A stretch of DNA of 64,000 bases from Anaerolineae bacterium (lineage in GTDB: Bacteria; Chloroflexota; Anaerolineae; Aggregatilineales; JAFGMM01): contig JAOSJO010000028.1 in the NCBI GenBank assembly GCA_027494055.1, positions 62,001 through 126,000 on the forward strand, given 5' to 3'. This document shows positions 50,851 through 62,277 of the stretch, piece after piece. Positions within the stretch are counted from its first letter, which is position 1. Each line of letters starts with the position of its first letter. The position numbers were made by a program, and so were the translations under genes. Below the pieces are notes generated by a model, which saw nothing but the letters and a program-made list of their open reading frames with translations, was not told the DNA's origin and made no database searches.

Positions 50851-53800
50851 ATGGAAGATGTCACCACCGCGTCGACACAGAGCGCGCTGGACGATCTGCG
50901 CAAGGAACTGTCGGTGCTGTCCGCGATCAGCGACGCCGTCGCCGCCTCGCTGGATTCGCAGTACGTGATGGAAACGACGCTGGAGCAGGTGCTTGCCATC
51001 ACCGCTGCCGACACAGCCACGATCTACGTGCTCGATCCAGAGCAAGGAGGGCGGCTCCAGACCGCCGCCAACCGCGCGCGCGAAGGCGTTGGCGGCGCGC
51101 CTGCGCCGTGGCTGGAAGTCGAGCGGTCGATCTCCGGCGAGGCGGTGCGACGCAGCGCGCCGGCGTGGGCAGCGGATTACGACGCGACGCCGGGCCGCAG
51201 CCCGCAGCGGCACAGCGCCGGGATGCGTTCAGTCCTGGCCGTGCCCATCGTGGCGCAGGGCCTGACGCTGGGCGCGCTCGCCGTCGCAAGCGGCGCGCCG
51301 GGGGCGTTCACCGACCGGGATTGCGCGTTGCTCGTCAACGTGGGCCGGCAGGTCGGCGTGGCGCTGGAGAACGCCCGCCTGCACGAGCGCGAGCGCCACC
51401 TGCGCCAGTTGGCCGACACCCTGAGCGAGGTGAGCCGCATTGTCAATAGCTCGCTGGACCTGGACAGCACGCTCGAAGCCATCCTCATGGAACTCAAGCG
51501 CCTGGTGGCCTATGACAGCGCCTCGGTCATGCTCATCGATGAGGCCGGCCGGCTCACGGTGAGTGCAGCCGCCGGCTTCAACCCGGATACGGACTGGGGG
51601 CAGGCGCGCGAAGCCTTGCGGGGCAACCCCGTCCTCGAAGAGGTCTGCGCCAGCCGCCAGCCGGTGCTGGTCAGGGACACGCAGGCTGAGCCGCTGTGGA
51701 TCGTCACGCCGGCAGGCGCACACGTGCGCACCTTCATCGGCGCGCCTCTGGTCGTGCGCGACCGCGTCATCGGCGTGCTCAACGTGGACAGCAAGACGCC
51801 GGCCGCCTACGACACGGAGACGGTCGCGACGGTGCAGGCGTTCGCCGAACACGCGGCCATCGCCATCGAGAACGCGCGGCTGTTCGGCGCGGAAGCGATG
51901 CGCCGCCGCCGCGCCGAGCTGCTGCACCGGACCTCCACGCGCCTGGCGGAAACGACAGAGCTGGAAGCGCTGCTCGACTCCGCGCTGAGCCAGCTCCGCG
52001 ACGTGCTCGACTACGACGCCGGGTGCGTCGCGCTGATCGACGGCGACGCCGTGACCTTCGCCGCCCCTGGCCGGCGGCTTCGCGAACCAGAAGTCCCCGA
52101 CGCCGCGCGTCCCGATTGCCGCGCTTCCTGACCTGCAACACCTGGTCGCCACGGCCCGACCTGCGCTGGTCCCTGACGCGCCCAGGACGCCCCTGCACCC
52201 GGCGGGGATCGCTGACGGCTGTGCGCTGCGCTGCTGGATTGGCGCGCCGCTCGTGACGCCCGACGGCGTGGTCGGCGTTCTCAGCATCTGCCGGGCGGCG
52301 GCGCACAGCTTCGACGACGACGACGTGCACATCGTGCAGACGCTCGCAAACTACCTGGCGGCGCTCGTGCGCAACCGGCGTCTCGTGGAAAGGGCGACCA
52401 AACACAGCCTAGACCTGCAAACGCTGAACGCCATCGCCGCTGAAATCAGCCAGAGCCTCGACCCCGGCGCGCTTCTGAGCATCGTCCTCGACCGCGTGCT
52501 GGCCGTCACCGGCGCGGAGGCCGGCGCGATCCACCTCACCGACCCGACCGGCGCGCAGCTTGTGCTGCAGGTACAGCACGGCCTGTCGCCCGAAACCGTG
52601 CGCGCGATCTTCCGTGCGCCCGTCGGCGCTGGATTCTGCGATCAGGTGCTGACGGCAGAAGGCCCCGTGCGCTATACCGTCGCCGACCCATCGACCGGCC
52701 CGCAGGCGTTTCTGGCGGTCCCGCTGGCGGCGGCGGGCAGGGTGGTCGGCGCGCTGAGCGTCGCGACGCCGAACGACTCTCACCGTGGACGGCGAACAGA
52801 CGGCGCTCCTGGTCAGCATCGGGCGGCACGCCGGCGCGGCGGTCGTGAACGCCCAGCATTACCAGGATGCCCTGAGCCGCGAGCGCATGTCGCGGGTCCT
52901 CAGCGGCCTGGGCATGGCGGTCAGCGCGACGCTCGACGAGCAGGAAGTGCTCGACATGATCTGCCGGGAGAGCACCGCCATCTTCGGCGTCGAGAGCGCG
53001 CTGGTTTCGCTGGTAGAGGGCGACGAACTGGTCGTCGCGGCGGCGCACGGGCAGGGCATGGCGGCCTACCTCGGCAGCCGGGAGCGCATCTTCATCGGGC
53101 GGTCGTTGGGCGCGCGCGTCGTCGTCGCGCGCAAGCCGCAGTACGAGAACCGCGTCCCGCAACTCGTGCGCGGCGAAGCGCCGGCGTGGCTCGCCGAGAC
53201 CGGCACGCAGGCAAAGCTGGGCGTGCCCATGATACGCGACGGCGAGGCGGTGGGCGCGATTGTGCTGGTCAGCACGCACACCCCAGACCGCTTCTGCGAG
53301 GAAGATCTTGAGCTGGCGAACCTGCTGGCGATTCAGGCCGCGCTCGCCCTGCAGAACGCGCGCCTGTACGCCGAGGTGAACCGCCGGCTGGAATTTGGCC
53401 GGCTCGTCGGCGAGGTCGGGCGCGCTTCCACGGCCATCCTCAGCGAAGCCGCGATGATGCAGGGCGTGTGCCAGCGCATCTACGAGGCATTCGGCTATGA
53501 CATCATCGCGTTGTTCCAGTGCGCACCCGCCGAAAACGCCGGCGAAGCCGCCAGGCCCGCCGCGCTGACAACGCAGGCGGTCTACATCGATGGCGCAGCA
53601 GTTGACGCCAGCGCGCTCGACGCGGACGTGGTGCCGCTGCATGTGGTTGAGCGCGCCGCGCGGCGCGCCGAGTCGGTGTTGATCTCGGCGGGGCTGCGCG
53701 TCACCGATACCCCGGAGCGCGCGGGCCGGACCGATCTCGCGGTGCCGTTCGTCATGGGGGAGGACGTGCTCGGCGTGCTCGCAATCACGCGGTTGGAACC

Positions 53801-54947
53801 GAACGCAATCGACGAAAGCGAGGTCGATCTGCTCCAGACCCTGGCGGCGCAGCTTGCGATCTCGCTATCCAACGCGCGCCTGTTCGACACCGTGCGGCGG
53901 CAGCGCGACGAACTGGAAGACCGCGTGCGCGCCCGCACGGCGGAGATCGCGGCGCAGAAGGAGCAGACCGAGGCGATCCTCCGGTCGGTGCCCGACGCGG
54001 TGATCGTCGCCGACCTGGGCGGCGCGATCGTCATGACCAACCCGCCGGCGGCGCACTTGCTCGAAAAGCCCGAAACAGAGCATAATGTACGGGAGTGGGT
54101 CGCCGCTTTGGTGACCGATGACGACGATGCGCTGAGGGAAATGGAGCTGTCAGGGCAAGTCTACCAGGCGACGGCCTCCAGGGTGGTGCAAGGTGGCACG
54201 GAGTTGGGCACGGTCGTTGTCGTGCGTGACATCACGCGGCTGTATGAGTTGGATCGGCTCAAAAGCCAATTCGTCTCGACCGTGTCGCACGAATTGCGCA
54301 CGCCCCTGACCAACATCAAGCTCTACCTCTCGCTACTCCAGCAGGGCAAGCCCGAACGACAACAGAGCTACATCCAGGTCATCGACCGCGAAAGCCGCCG
54401 CCTCGAACGGCTGGTGGCCGACCTGCTCGACCTCTCGCGCCTCGAACGCCAGGCGGAACCGCCGCAGCGCGAGATGCTGGACATCGCCTGCGTGATCAAC
54501 GCCGTGCTGGACAACTACGCGATCCAGGCGGAGCTTAAGCGCCAGACGCTTGCCTTCGTCCCGGACGGGTTGCTGCCCACGGTCAACGCCGACCGCAACC
54601 AGCTTATCCAGGTGTTCACCAATCTGGTGGGCAACGCCGTCCAGTACACACCAGAGGGCGGCAGGGTGACCGTGCGCGCGTGCGCGACCGGGCGCGTTGA
54701 CGCGCCGGCGGTCTGCGTCGCAGTGAGCGACACCGGCCCTGGCATCCCACCGGAGGAGATCGACCGCATCTTTGACCGGTTCTACCGTGGGAGCAACGTC
54801 GCGGCGGATGCAGCGCCCGGCACCGGCCTGGGACTGGCAATCGTGAGAGAGATAATTAACCTACATTGCGGTACAATAGAGGTATCGAGCCAAGTGGGTG
54901 AAGGCAGCACCTTCACGGTGGTGCTACCCGCCGCCCTACCCAAATGA
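50851..54947 (+). CDS. Sensor histidine kinase with six GAF domains, PAS and kinase core (two frameshifts)
   Basis: Three successive open frames read as one protein of about 1365 residues. Six GAF domains follow each other, each with an N-terminal signalling helix and the pattern VPIVAQGLTLGALAV or IGAPLVVRDRVIGVLNVDS; borders are about 20-180, 185-345, 350-500, 515-665, 680-835 and 840-1005. A coiled coil (LEDRVRARTAEIAAQKEQTEAI), a PAS-like part (VPDAVIVADLGG), the dimer/phospho-acceptor helix (FVSTVSHELRTPL) and the ATPase (VFTNLVGNAVQYTPEGG, DTGPGIPPEE, GTGLGLAIV) follow. No membrane helix was seen, so it is a cytosolic sensor. Shifts lie near 52075 and 52778. The response regulator-kinase follows 33 bases later. 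Confidence 0.87.
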
Positions 54948-54980
54948 CGCGCACTGCAGCGCACCTTCAGGGAGCCTGAC

Positions 54981-56101
54981 ATGTCCAAGGGGAAGATCCT
55001 GGTCGTTGAAGATGATGTCGCCCTGCTGGAGGGCATCCGGGATATCCTGGAACTCGACGGCTATACGGTTCTTGCCGTCAGCAGCGGGGTAGAAGGCGTT
55101 GAGTATCTCCGAAAGGAACCCGAACCGCCGGACCTGATCGTGTCGGATATTATGATGCCCAAAATGAGCGGCTATGAGTTCTTCGAGATCGTGCGCTCAG
55201 AGGCAGATTGGGTCACGATTCCGTTCATCTTCCTCACGGCGAAGGGCGAGAAGGCCGATGTCCGCCTGGGCATGGGGATGGGCGTGGACTACTACGTGAC
55301 CAAGCCGTTCGACTCGGAGGACCTGCTCGTCGCGGTGGAGTCGCGGCTGCGCCGCGCCAAGCAGATCGGCTACCACGCCGACACACAGGTTGCCGAACTC
55401 AAGCGCAACATCCTCACGATCCTCAACCACGAGTTCCGCACCCCCTCACCTACGTCGTCGCGTATGCCGATATGCTCTCGCGGGAAGCCGAGGAGCTGGA
55501 CCCCAAGGACTTCGCGAGCTTCCTGCGCGGCATCCAGACCGGCTCGGACCGGTTGCGCAAGCTCATCGAGAACTTCATCTTCCTGGTCGAGCTGGAAACC
55601 GGCGAGGCGGCGGCGACGTTCAACTGGCGCAAGCGCCGCTTCAACGATTTCCAAACGCTGCTGGAGTCGGTCATCGAGCAGGCGCAGGCCGACGCCGAGG
55701 ACCACAGCGTCTCCTTTGTGATCGACGCGCCCGACGACCTCCCCGTTGTCGAGGGCGACCGCGACTACCTGCGCGGCGCGCTGGGCCGGCTGGTCGATAA
55801 CGCGATCAAGTTCAGCAAACCCGAAGGCGGCGATGTGCTCCTCAAGGTCACGGCGGGGGACGGTGAAGTCATCGTGGCCGTGTCGGACAAGGGGCGCGGC
55901 ATCCCCGAAAAGGAAATCGGGCGCATTTTCGACGCATTCTACCAGGTGGACCGCGAGCGCTATGAGGACCAGGGCGCGGGCAGCGGCCTTGCCATCGTAA
56001 GGGGCATTGCCCAACTGCACGGCGGCAAGTTGTGGGTCGAGAGCGAGGTCGGGAAGGGCAGCACCTTCTATTTCGCGATCCCTGTCGCCGAAGAGGAATA
56101 G
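54981..56101 (+). CDS. Response regulator fused to a histidine kinase (one frameshift)
   Basis: The corrected protein is about 373 residues. Residues 1-120 form a receiver domain: ILVVEDDVALL, the acceptor aspartate in LIVSDIMMPKM, TAKGEKAD and VTKPFDSED. A kinase core follows with ILTILNHEFRTPL (phospho-acceptor histidine), where the frame changes near 55443, then LVDNAIKFSKPEGG, DKGRGIPEKEI and GAGSGLAIVRG and a final STFYFAIPV. It is a hybrid with the receiver at the front, so it can pass a signal from the six-GAF kinase by phosphotransfer or act alone. The ATG at 54981 lies 33 bases after the upstream stop. Confidence 0.87.
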
Positions 56102-56183
56102 TGAAACGTCCATTTGAGACGCGCGGCGGCCCCGCTCGCCGCAAGCAAGTCGTCGTCGCTGAAGCTTAAGGAGGATTGACCGC

Positions 56184-56864
56184 ATGGCTTCGCTAATCGA
56201 AAAGGTGCAGACTCTCATCTCCGCCAACCTTCACGCCATGGTTGACCAGGCGCTTGAGGCAAACTCGGTCAAAGTGATGGACGAGTACATCCGGCAGGCC
56301 GAGCGCAACCTCGACGCGCTGGAGGACGCGGCGGCAACCGTCGGCGGCACCGTCCGGACGCTGGAGCGCAAGTACAAAGAGTACGCCGCCGCCGTGGAGA
56401 AACTGGACCGCGACATCGACACGCTGCTGGTCAAGGGCAAGACCGAACTCGCCACCGCCGCCCAGGCCGACCTGAACAGCAAGCAGCAGATGGCGCAGGA
56501 ATACTACGAGCAGTGGCAGCAGCAGAAAAAAGAGTACGAGCGCCTGTTCGACTCCCGGCGCAAGCTGCAGACCAAGCTCAACACCATCCGCGACGAGCGC
56601 GAGCAGCTCAAGGCGCTCATGGAACTCGCGGAAGCCAAACGCACCACGGTCCAGGCGATCCGCTCGCTCGACGACCTCAAGGGCATCGGCGACCAGGACA
56701 TCGCCCGCATTGGCGACGCCATCCGCGCCCGGCTGGACGAGGAAGAGGCGCGGCTGGAGATGCACACCACCGGCCTCGAAGACGAGTTGGAAGAGGCCAT
56801 TGGCGACTCGGTGCTCCAGGAACAGCTTGCGGAGCGCCGCCGCCGCCTGGGCCTCGAAGAATAG
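56184..56864 (+). CDS. pspA: PspA/IM30-family membrane-stress protein
   Basis: PspA proteins are coiled-coil, membrane-binding proteins of the ESCRT-III type that stabilise stressed membranes. The 226-residue protein starts with a helix close to the family pattern (LIEKVQTLISANLHAMVDQALEANSVKVMDEYIRQAER) and goes on in long heptad helices (VRTLERKYKEYAAAVEKLDRDIDTLLVKG), ending with a short C-terminal helix. The length is typical. A strong GGAGG lies 7 bases before the ATG at 56184. It heads a run of genes for secreted and membrane proteins to 62.3 kb. Confidence 0.9.
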   Translation: MASLIEKVQTLISANLHAMVDQALEANSVKVMDEYIRQAERNLDALEDAAATVGGTVRTLERKYKEYAAAVEKLDRDIDTLLVKGKTELATAAQADLNSKQQMAQEYYEQWQQQKKEYERLFDSRRKLQTKLNTIRDEREQLKALMELAEAKRTTVQAIRSLDDLKGIGDQDIARIGDAIRARLDEEEARLEMHTTGLEDELEEAIGDSVLQEQLAERRRRLGLEE

Positions 56865-57151
56865 CCGGTCCTCAGGGTGGGGCGCGCCCCCACCCTGTCA
56901 CCCTTCACCATAGCGCAGGCCAACGCAAACGCGGGCGGGTTGCGGTTTTTTGTGTGGCGTCTGGGGGATGGCGTGGCGGCGGCGCAGCGCCCCCACATAC
57001 GTCCTGTTGGGGGCCGAAACATCGCGGGAGTACCTGATATTGGGGTGTCCTTTACAGGCGAATCCCTTTAAGATAAAGTCGGTAGAGTACCCGCGCTGGC
57101 GCGCGTGCTCACCGTGACCGGCAACGCATAACGGAACATGAAGAGAAAACC

Positions 57152-58341
57152 ATGAACAGAACGCGACTGGTATTCCTGCTCATCATTGGCGCGGCCATCG
57201 TCCTGATCGCTGCCGGGCTGGCGGTCAGCAACGTGCTGAACCCGCCCCCGGCCCCGCTGGCGACGCCCACGCCGTCCGGCCCGCTCACGGTGCGGATCGT
57301 GGCGGCGCTCGGCGTGGCCGAGTGGGTGGCGCAGGCCGCGGCAGACTTCAACGCCGCCGGCGAGGCGCTGGAGGACAGCCCATCACTGTCGAGGTCATCC
57401 CCATGGACGGCCTCGTGGCGCTCAACCGCTTCGACACCCAGACGATGGACCCCATCCCCACTGCCTGGATTCCAGACAGCCGCTGGCTTGTGGAGCTGGC
57501 GAACGCCGGCTACAAAGCGAGCCTGGGCCGCGACGTGTTCCTCACCGACGGCGAGTACCGCGCCCGGCCTGTGGCGCTCTCGCTCTTCGCGTGGGGCATC
57601 TACAAGAGCCGTGCGGACGCGCTGGTTGAGACGTTCGGCGAGATCAGTTGGCCCAACCTGCACGACGCCGCGATGGCGGCCGGCGGCTGGCCCGACCTGG
57701 GCGGCCAGCCAGACTGGGGCTTCTTCAAGCTGCTGTTGCCCAGCCCCAGGCGCAACGTCGCCGGCCTGGGCGCGCTCATCAGCGCGGCGGGCGAGTACTA
57801 CGGGCGGCCCAACATCGACGTGGCCGACGTCACCAACCCGGAGTTCGGGCAGTGGCTCAAGGAACTCCTTGGCGCCGTGCCTGACTTCTCCAGCACGTTT
57901 GGCTACCCCGGCGAGAGCCTGGCGCTCTTCGGCCCCAGCGGCGGCGAGGTCGGCCAACTGCTGGAGAGCGACATCATCCAGCACATGGGCGGCGCTGAGC
58001 TGCGCTGGGGCGAGCCGTTGCTGGTGTACTATCCGCGCTTCGTGACCTGGTTCGATTACCCGTTCACGACGTGGATCGGCCCGGAGACCACCGCCACCGA
58101 GAAGAACGCCGCGCTCGCGTTCATGCGCTACCTGCTCAGCGACGACGTGCAGTTGCAGGCGGTCGAATACGGGCTGCGCCCGGTCGGCAACGTCGCCGTT
58201 GACTTCGAGGGCAGCCCGTTCGTCGAGTGGGAAGATCAGGGCGTCGCGGCTGTGGTCCAGGCTGCGACCGCGATGCGCACGCCCGACCGCGACGTACTGC
58301 AGGAATTCCTCCGCTGGTTCGAACTGAACATCGCGGAGTAG
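57152..58341 (+). CDS. Membrane-anchored substrate-binding-like protein (one frameshift)
   Basis: The corrected protein is about 396 residues. It has a basic start and one N-terminal membrane helix (LVFLLIIGAAIVLIAAGLAV) with a Pro/Thr linker, then an extracellular-binding-protein fold with TVRIVAALGVAEWVAQAAADFN, PTAWIPDSRWLVELANAGYK, VALSLFAWGIYKSRADAL and KNAALAFMRYLLSDDVQLQAVEYGLRPV. It does not have a lipobox and no permease genes adjoin, so it is not a normal importer part. The frame changes near 57375. It is followed at once by a second such protein with a VWA domain. The family is known from several Chloroflexota genomes, but the role is unclear. Confidence 0.75.
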
Positions 58342-58345
58342 CGCC

Positions 58346-60062
58346 ATGACAAACCGCGCTCAGCAAAAGCGATCCAGTACGGGGTGCATTGCCCTGACCC
58401 TCCCTCGCGATGGTCATCGTCGTGGCGGCGACGTGCTACATCGTCTGGTATGCCTATCACAGCGTCGTGGACGCGCTCGGCCTCAGCGCGCCCCCCGCCG
58501 ACGCGACGCCCGCCCCCGCGTCCACCGACCTGCGCGTGGCGTACTCGCCGGAAAAGGAAGCGCTGTTCCGCGCGCTCGCGGACAGCTTCAACGCGCAGAA
58601 CCTCACCGCGCAAGACGGGACCCCTCTGCGTGTGGCGGGCTTCCCGATTGAGCCGAGCGCCATGATCGACGCCGCGCTTGCGGGCGAGATGGACGCGGTC
58701 TCGCCCGACTCGTCGCTGTGGCTCACGCAGCTCGACGACGCATGGGCCAGCTACACCGGCAGCGAAAACGCGCTGCTCGTGGGCCAGAGCGTGCGCTACG
58801 CGGTTTCGCCGGTGGTCATCATCATGTGGCGCGACGTGGCGCAGAACATGGGCTGGCCGGCGCGCGCGATAAGCTGGGTGGACCTGATGAGCCGCGCCCA
58901 GTCGGACCCGGACTTCGCCTGGTCGCACGCGAGCACGTCCACCGCGTCGGGCCTGCTGGCGACGCTGGCGGAGTTCTACGCCGGCGCGGGCAAGACGCGC
59001 GACCTGACGATTGCGGACGTGCAGTCGCAGGCCACGCTGGACTACGTCGCGGCCATCGAGCGCACCGTGCGCTTCTACGGCCAGGGCGAGTGGGACGTGG
59101 CGCAGCAGGTCGATGCGCAGATGCGGCAGAACGGCACGCGCTACCTCGACGCCTTTGTGGGCCAGGAGCAGTTGGCCGTTTACCTGAACCGCCTCGGCCA
59201 CGACGTGGTGGCCGTCTACCCCTCAGAGGGGGCGCTGTGGGTTGACCACCCGCTGGCGCTGCTGGAGACGGGCAACCTCTCCGACGTGCAACGGCTGGCC
59301 TTCCAGCACTTCGCCACCTACGTGACCTCGCCGGAGGCGCAGCAGCGCGTGCTGGAGGCGGGCTACCGGCCGGCGGACCTGGACATCAACCTGCAACAGA
59401 GTGGTTCGCCCTTCGCCGGCACCGACGCCGTAGACCCGACGCAGCCCACGACCGGGCTGCAAATCCCCGGCGGGGCGGTGGTGGCGGTGGTGCAGGACGT
59501 GTGGTGGTACACCAAGCGCCCGACCGACGTGTACCTCGTGGTCGATACCTCTGGCAGCATGGACGGCGCGAAGCTGACAAACGTGCGCGACGCGCTCTAT
59601 GCCTTCCTGGACGGCATCCAGGGCAGCCGCGACCGCGTGGGCCTGATCGAGTTCTACGACGACCCCCACCTGGTGACGCCGCTCGCCCAGGTGACGCCCG
59701 AATACCGCGAGCGCCTGCGCCGCGCGTTCGGCGGGCTGCGCGCCGGCGGCGAGACCGCCCTGCTCGACGGCGTGCGCATGGCGTATGAGCGCCTGCAAGA
59801 AGAGGGCGACCGCGATCACATCAACGCCATCATCGCGATGACGGACGGCATCGAAAATTCGTCGGTCACGTCGCTGCGCGACCTGACGGCGATGCTCTCC
59901 CGCGAGGGCAGGGTGCCGGTAGTGGTATTCGCCGTGGCCTACGGCGACGACGCCGACTTCCCCACCTTGCAGGCCATCGTCGATGCGACCAACGGGCGCG
60001 TGTGGGAGGGGTCGCCAGAGACGATCCGGAACCTGTACCGGGTCATGTCAACGTACTTCTAG
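58346..60062 (+). CDS. Substrate-binding-like and VWA-domain membrane-anchored protein (one frameshift)
   Basis: The corrected length is about 571 residues. An N-terminal membrane helix (MVIVVAATCYIVWYAYHSV) is followed by a binding-protein-like domain (YSPEKEALFRALADSFNAQN, GEMDAVSPDSSLWLTQLDDAW, ALWVDHPLALLETGNLSD) and a C-terminal VWA domain with an intact metal site: DTSGSMDGAKL, then GETALLDGVRMAYERL and AMTDGIENSS. VWA domains bind proteins through Mg2+. The combination with PspA and a second binding-like protein suggests a surface-sensing or envelope-assembly unit. The frame is broken near 58396, just before the helix; the start at 58346 is tentative. Confidence 0.77.
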
Positions 60063-60108
60063 ACCCAGTTTCGCGCAACACGCCAGGCAATTCAACGTAA
60101 AGAGTAGT

Positions 60109-60132
60109 AGGGGCACGGCGGGCCGTGCCCCT
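60109..60132. repeat. AGGGGCACGGC palindrome
   Basis: AGGGGCACGGC, two bases, GCCGTGCCCCT, a perfect 11-base inverted repeat 47 bases after the VWA gene. The same element lies at 46231. Confidence 0.8.
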
Positions 60133-60154
60133 GCGTGAAGAAAGTGGAATGCGC

Positions 60155-61455
60155 ATGGCGGGTCAGGATCAGGATGTGCTGCTGACCGCCGCCCAGGCCG
60201 CGCTCGAAGTGGGCAACGTCGAAAGCGCGCGGCGCATGGTCGAGCAGGCGCTCCTCGCTGAGCCGTACACGGCGCGCGCGTGGTGCCTGCTGAGCCACAT
60301 CGTCACGCGCTGGGAAGACCAGGTCGCGTGCGTCAGAAATGCCCTCGCCGCCGACCCCGACGACATCGACGCCAGAGACCGCCTCGAACAACTGGAAGGG
60401 ATGCGGCTCACCGCGACCATTGGGTCGGCCAAAGCCAGCGTGCCGCTGCTTGAGGAGGCGCGCCGGGACGCGCTGGCGCACTACTTCGCCGAGGCGAAGG
60501 TGGAGGCGGCCGGCGACCCGCTCGACAGCCCGCTCCAATGCCCGTACTGCGGCGTGGTGAACCCGATTGAGCGCCGGAAGTGCACCGCCTGCGGGCGGGA
60601 GATCGTGTTCGCCGAGCCGAAGTCCGAGCAGCCCAGCGCGGTCCTCAAGCTGGCGACCATCCTGGCCGGCACCGCCGCGATCCTGGGCCTGCTCGAAATC
60701 GGCACGGTGGCGCTGGGGCAGTGGTACGCTGGCGGCCTGAACGCGCAGCTGAGCTGGGCATCGGCGCGGCGCTGGATGCCCCGGTGCCGCGGGCGCTCTT
60801 CGGCGAGGTGACGCGCGCGGGCTTCCTGGACGGGCGCACGGCGACCGCGCTGTTCGTGCTCGGCGTTGCGCGCATCGCGGCGATTGCGGTGGCGTGGTTC
60901 GGCGCGTACAACCGCTGGCGCTGGGGATACTTTGCCGGGGTCGCGGTGATGGTGATCGACCTGGCGTACCAGGCCATCGTTGGCGTCTCTGGCCTCGGCG
61001 GGTGGCTGACGACCGCCCTGATCGGGCTGGCCTCGCTGGGCGCGCTGGTGCTGCTGGTCGGCGCGAGCATGGACGACTTCGCCATCGTCAAGGTGCGCTT
61101 TGCCGTCCAGGCCGACCCCAGGCTCAAGTCGGCGGATGCCTACTTCAGAAAGGGCGTGCGCTACAAGGACGTGGGCATGTGGGCGCTGGCGGTCGCGAAC
61201 TTCCGCGAGGCGGTCGGGCGCGCGCCCCAGCAGGTGGAATACCTGCGCTGGCTGGGGTATGGCTACATGCGCATCGCGCGGCCCGAACGCGCGCTCACGG
61301 TGCTGCAAGAGGCGAAACGACTCGCGCCGGACAGGCCGGAACTTGACGAGTTGATTAGTCTGGTACAAGATATGTTGGCCGAGGAAAAGCGGAGAACGCA
61401 GGAACACCTTATTGAGCCGTTGTGGGTAGACCCGGTGGTAGATCGTGATGTCTGA
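60155..61455 (+). CDS. TPR and zinc-ribbon membrane protein (one frameshift)
   Basis: The corrected protein is about 433 residues. It starts with TPR-like helices (ALEVGNVESARRMVEQALLAEP, TARAWCLLSHI), then a CPYCGVVNPIERRKCTACG zinc ribbon, three or four membrane helices (LATILAGTAAILGLLEIGTVAL and others to about residue 310), and a final TPR-like part (FREAVGRAPQQVEYLRWLGYGYMR, ALTVLQEAKRLAPDRPEL). The frame changes near 60755. The start may be 60149 or 60155. It overlaps the next gene by eight bases, so both belong to one operon with the PspA group. No function is known. Confidence 0.7.
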
Positions 61456-62275
61456 CGAACGAGGCGATTTCAAGGCGCGCGTGGGGCGCGAACTGCTTGG
61501 CAAGGTGGCGTCGAACGCCTTTTGGAGTTGGGAGAGCGCGGTCATCATCGCCGTGACGCTCATCCTGACGGCGCTGAACTTCCAGCCTTTTCCAGAGTGG
61601 CAGCAGTGGTTCTGGCTTGTGGGCGGCGCGCTCGCGGAGCTGGCGCTGATCGGCGTGGCCCTCACCGACCCGGAGAAGCGCAGCCAGGCGGTGGAGCAGC
61701 TCTTCCGCGAGAAGATCAACCCCGGCGAGATCAAGAACGCGCGCAGCCGCGAGCGCCTGGACAAGGCGCTGGAGTACCGCGCGCTGATGGAACAGCTCAT
61801 CATGGCGCAGGAAGGCGCGATGCGCCTCAACCTGCGGCAGGCTGCGGACGAGATGGACCAGGGCGTCCAGTTGATGTACACGCTGGGCCGCCGCCTCGAC
61901 GCCTTCATGGACAACCAGATCCTCAAGCGCGACCTCCAGACCGTGCCCCGGACCATCGACGCGATGCAGGCCCGCCTGAGGAGCGAGACCGACCCGCGCG
62001 TGCGCGAGGAGATCGCGCGCACGCTGGACACCCGGCGTTCGCAACTGGCGAACCTCCAGCAGGTCGAGAACACGATGAAGCGCGCCGACATCCAGATCGA
62101 CAACATGCTCGCGGCCATCGGCACCCTCTACGCCCAGATGCAGTTGATCGACGTCAAAGACCTCGACAGCTCGCGGGCAAAGCGCCTGCGGCAAGATGTG
62201 TCCAACCAGGTGCTGGAGATGCAGGACACCATCGAGGCGATAGACGAGGTGTATAACCAGTCTGCGGTGCTGTGA
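61448..62275 (+). CDS. Membrane protein with long coiled coil
   Basis: The 275-residue protein has two adjacent N-terminal membrane helices (SAVIIAVTLILTALNF, FWLVGGALAELALIGVAL), then about 200 residues of charged helix with heptads (EQLIMAQEGAMRLNLRQAADEMD, RLRSETDPRVREEIARTLDTRRSQLANLQQVENTMKRAD). There is no enzyme motif. It is cytoplasm-facing after the helices and looks built to contact PspA-like or cytosolic helical proteins. The ATG at 61448 overlaps the upstream stop. The gene before RimI-like GNAT follows two bases later. Confidence 0.7.
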   Translation: MSDERGDFKARVGRELLGKVASNAFWSWESAVIIAVTLILTALNFQPFPEWQQWFWLVGGALAELALIGVALTDPEKRSQAVEQLFREKINPGEIKNARSRERLDKALEYRALMEQLIMAQEGAMRLNLRQAADEMDQGVQLMYTLGRRLDAFMDNQILKRDLQTVPRTIDAMQARLRSETDPRVREEIARTLDTRRSQLANLQQVENTMKRADIQIDNMLAAIGTLYAQMQLIDVKDLDSSRAKRLRQDVSNQVLEMQDTIEAIDEVYNQSAVL

Positions 62276-62277
62276 GG

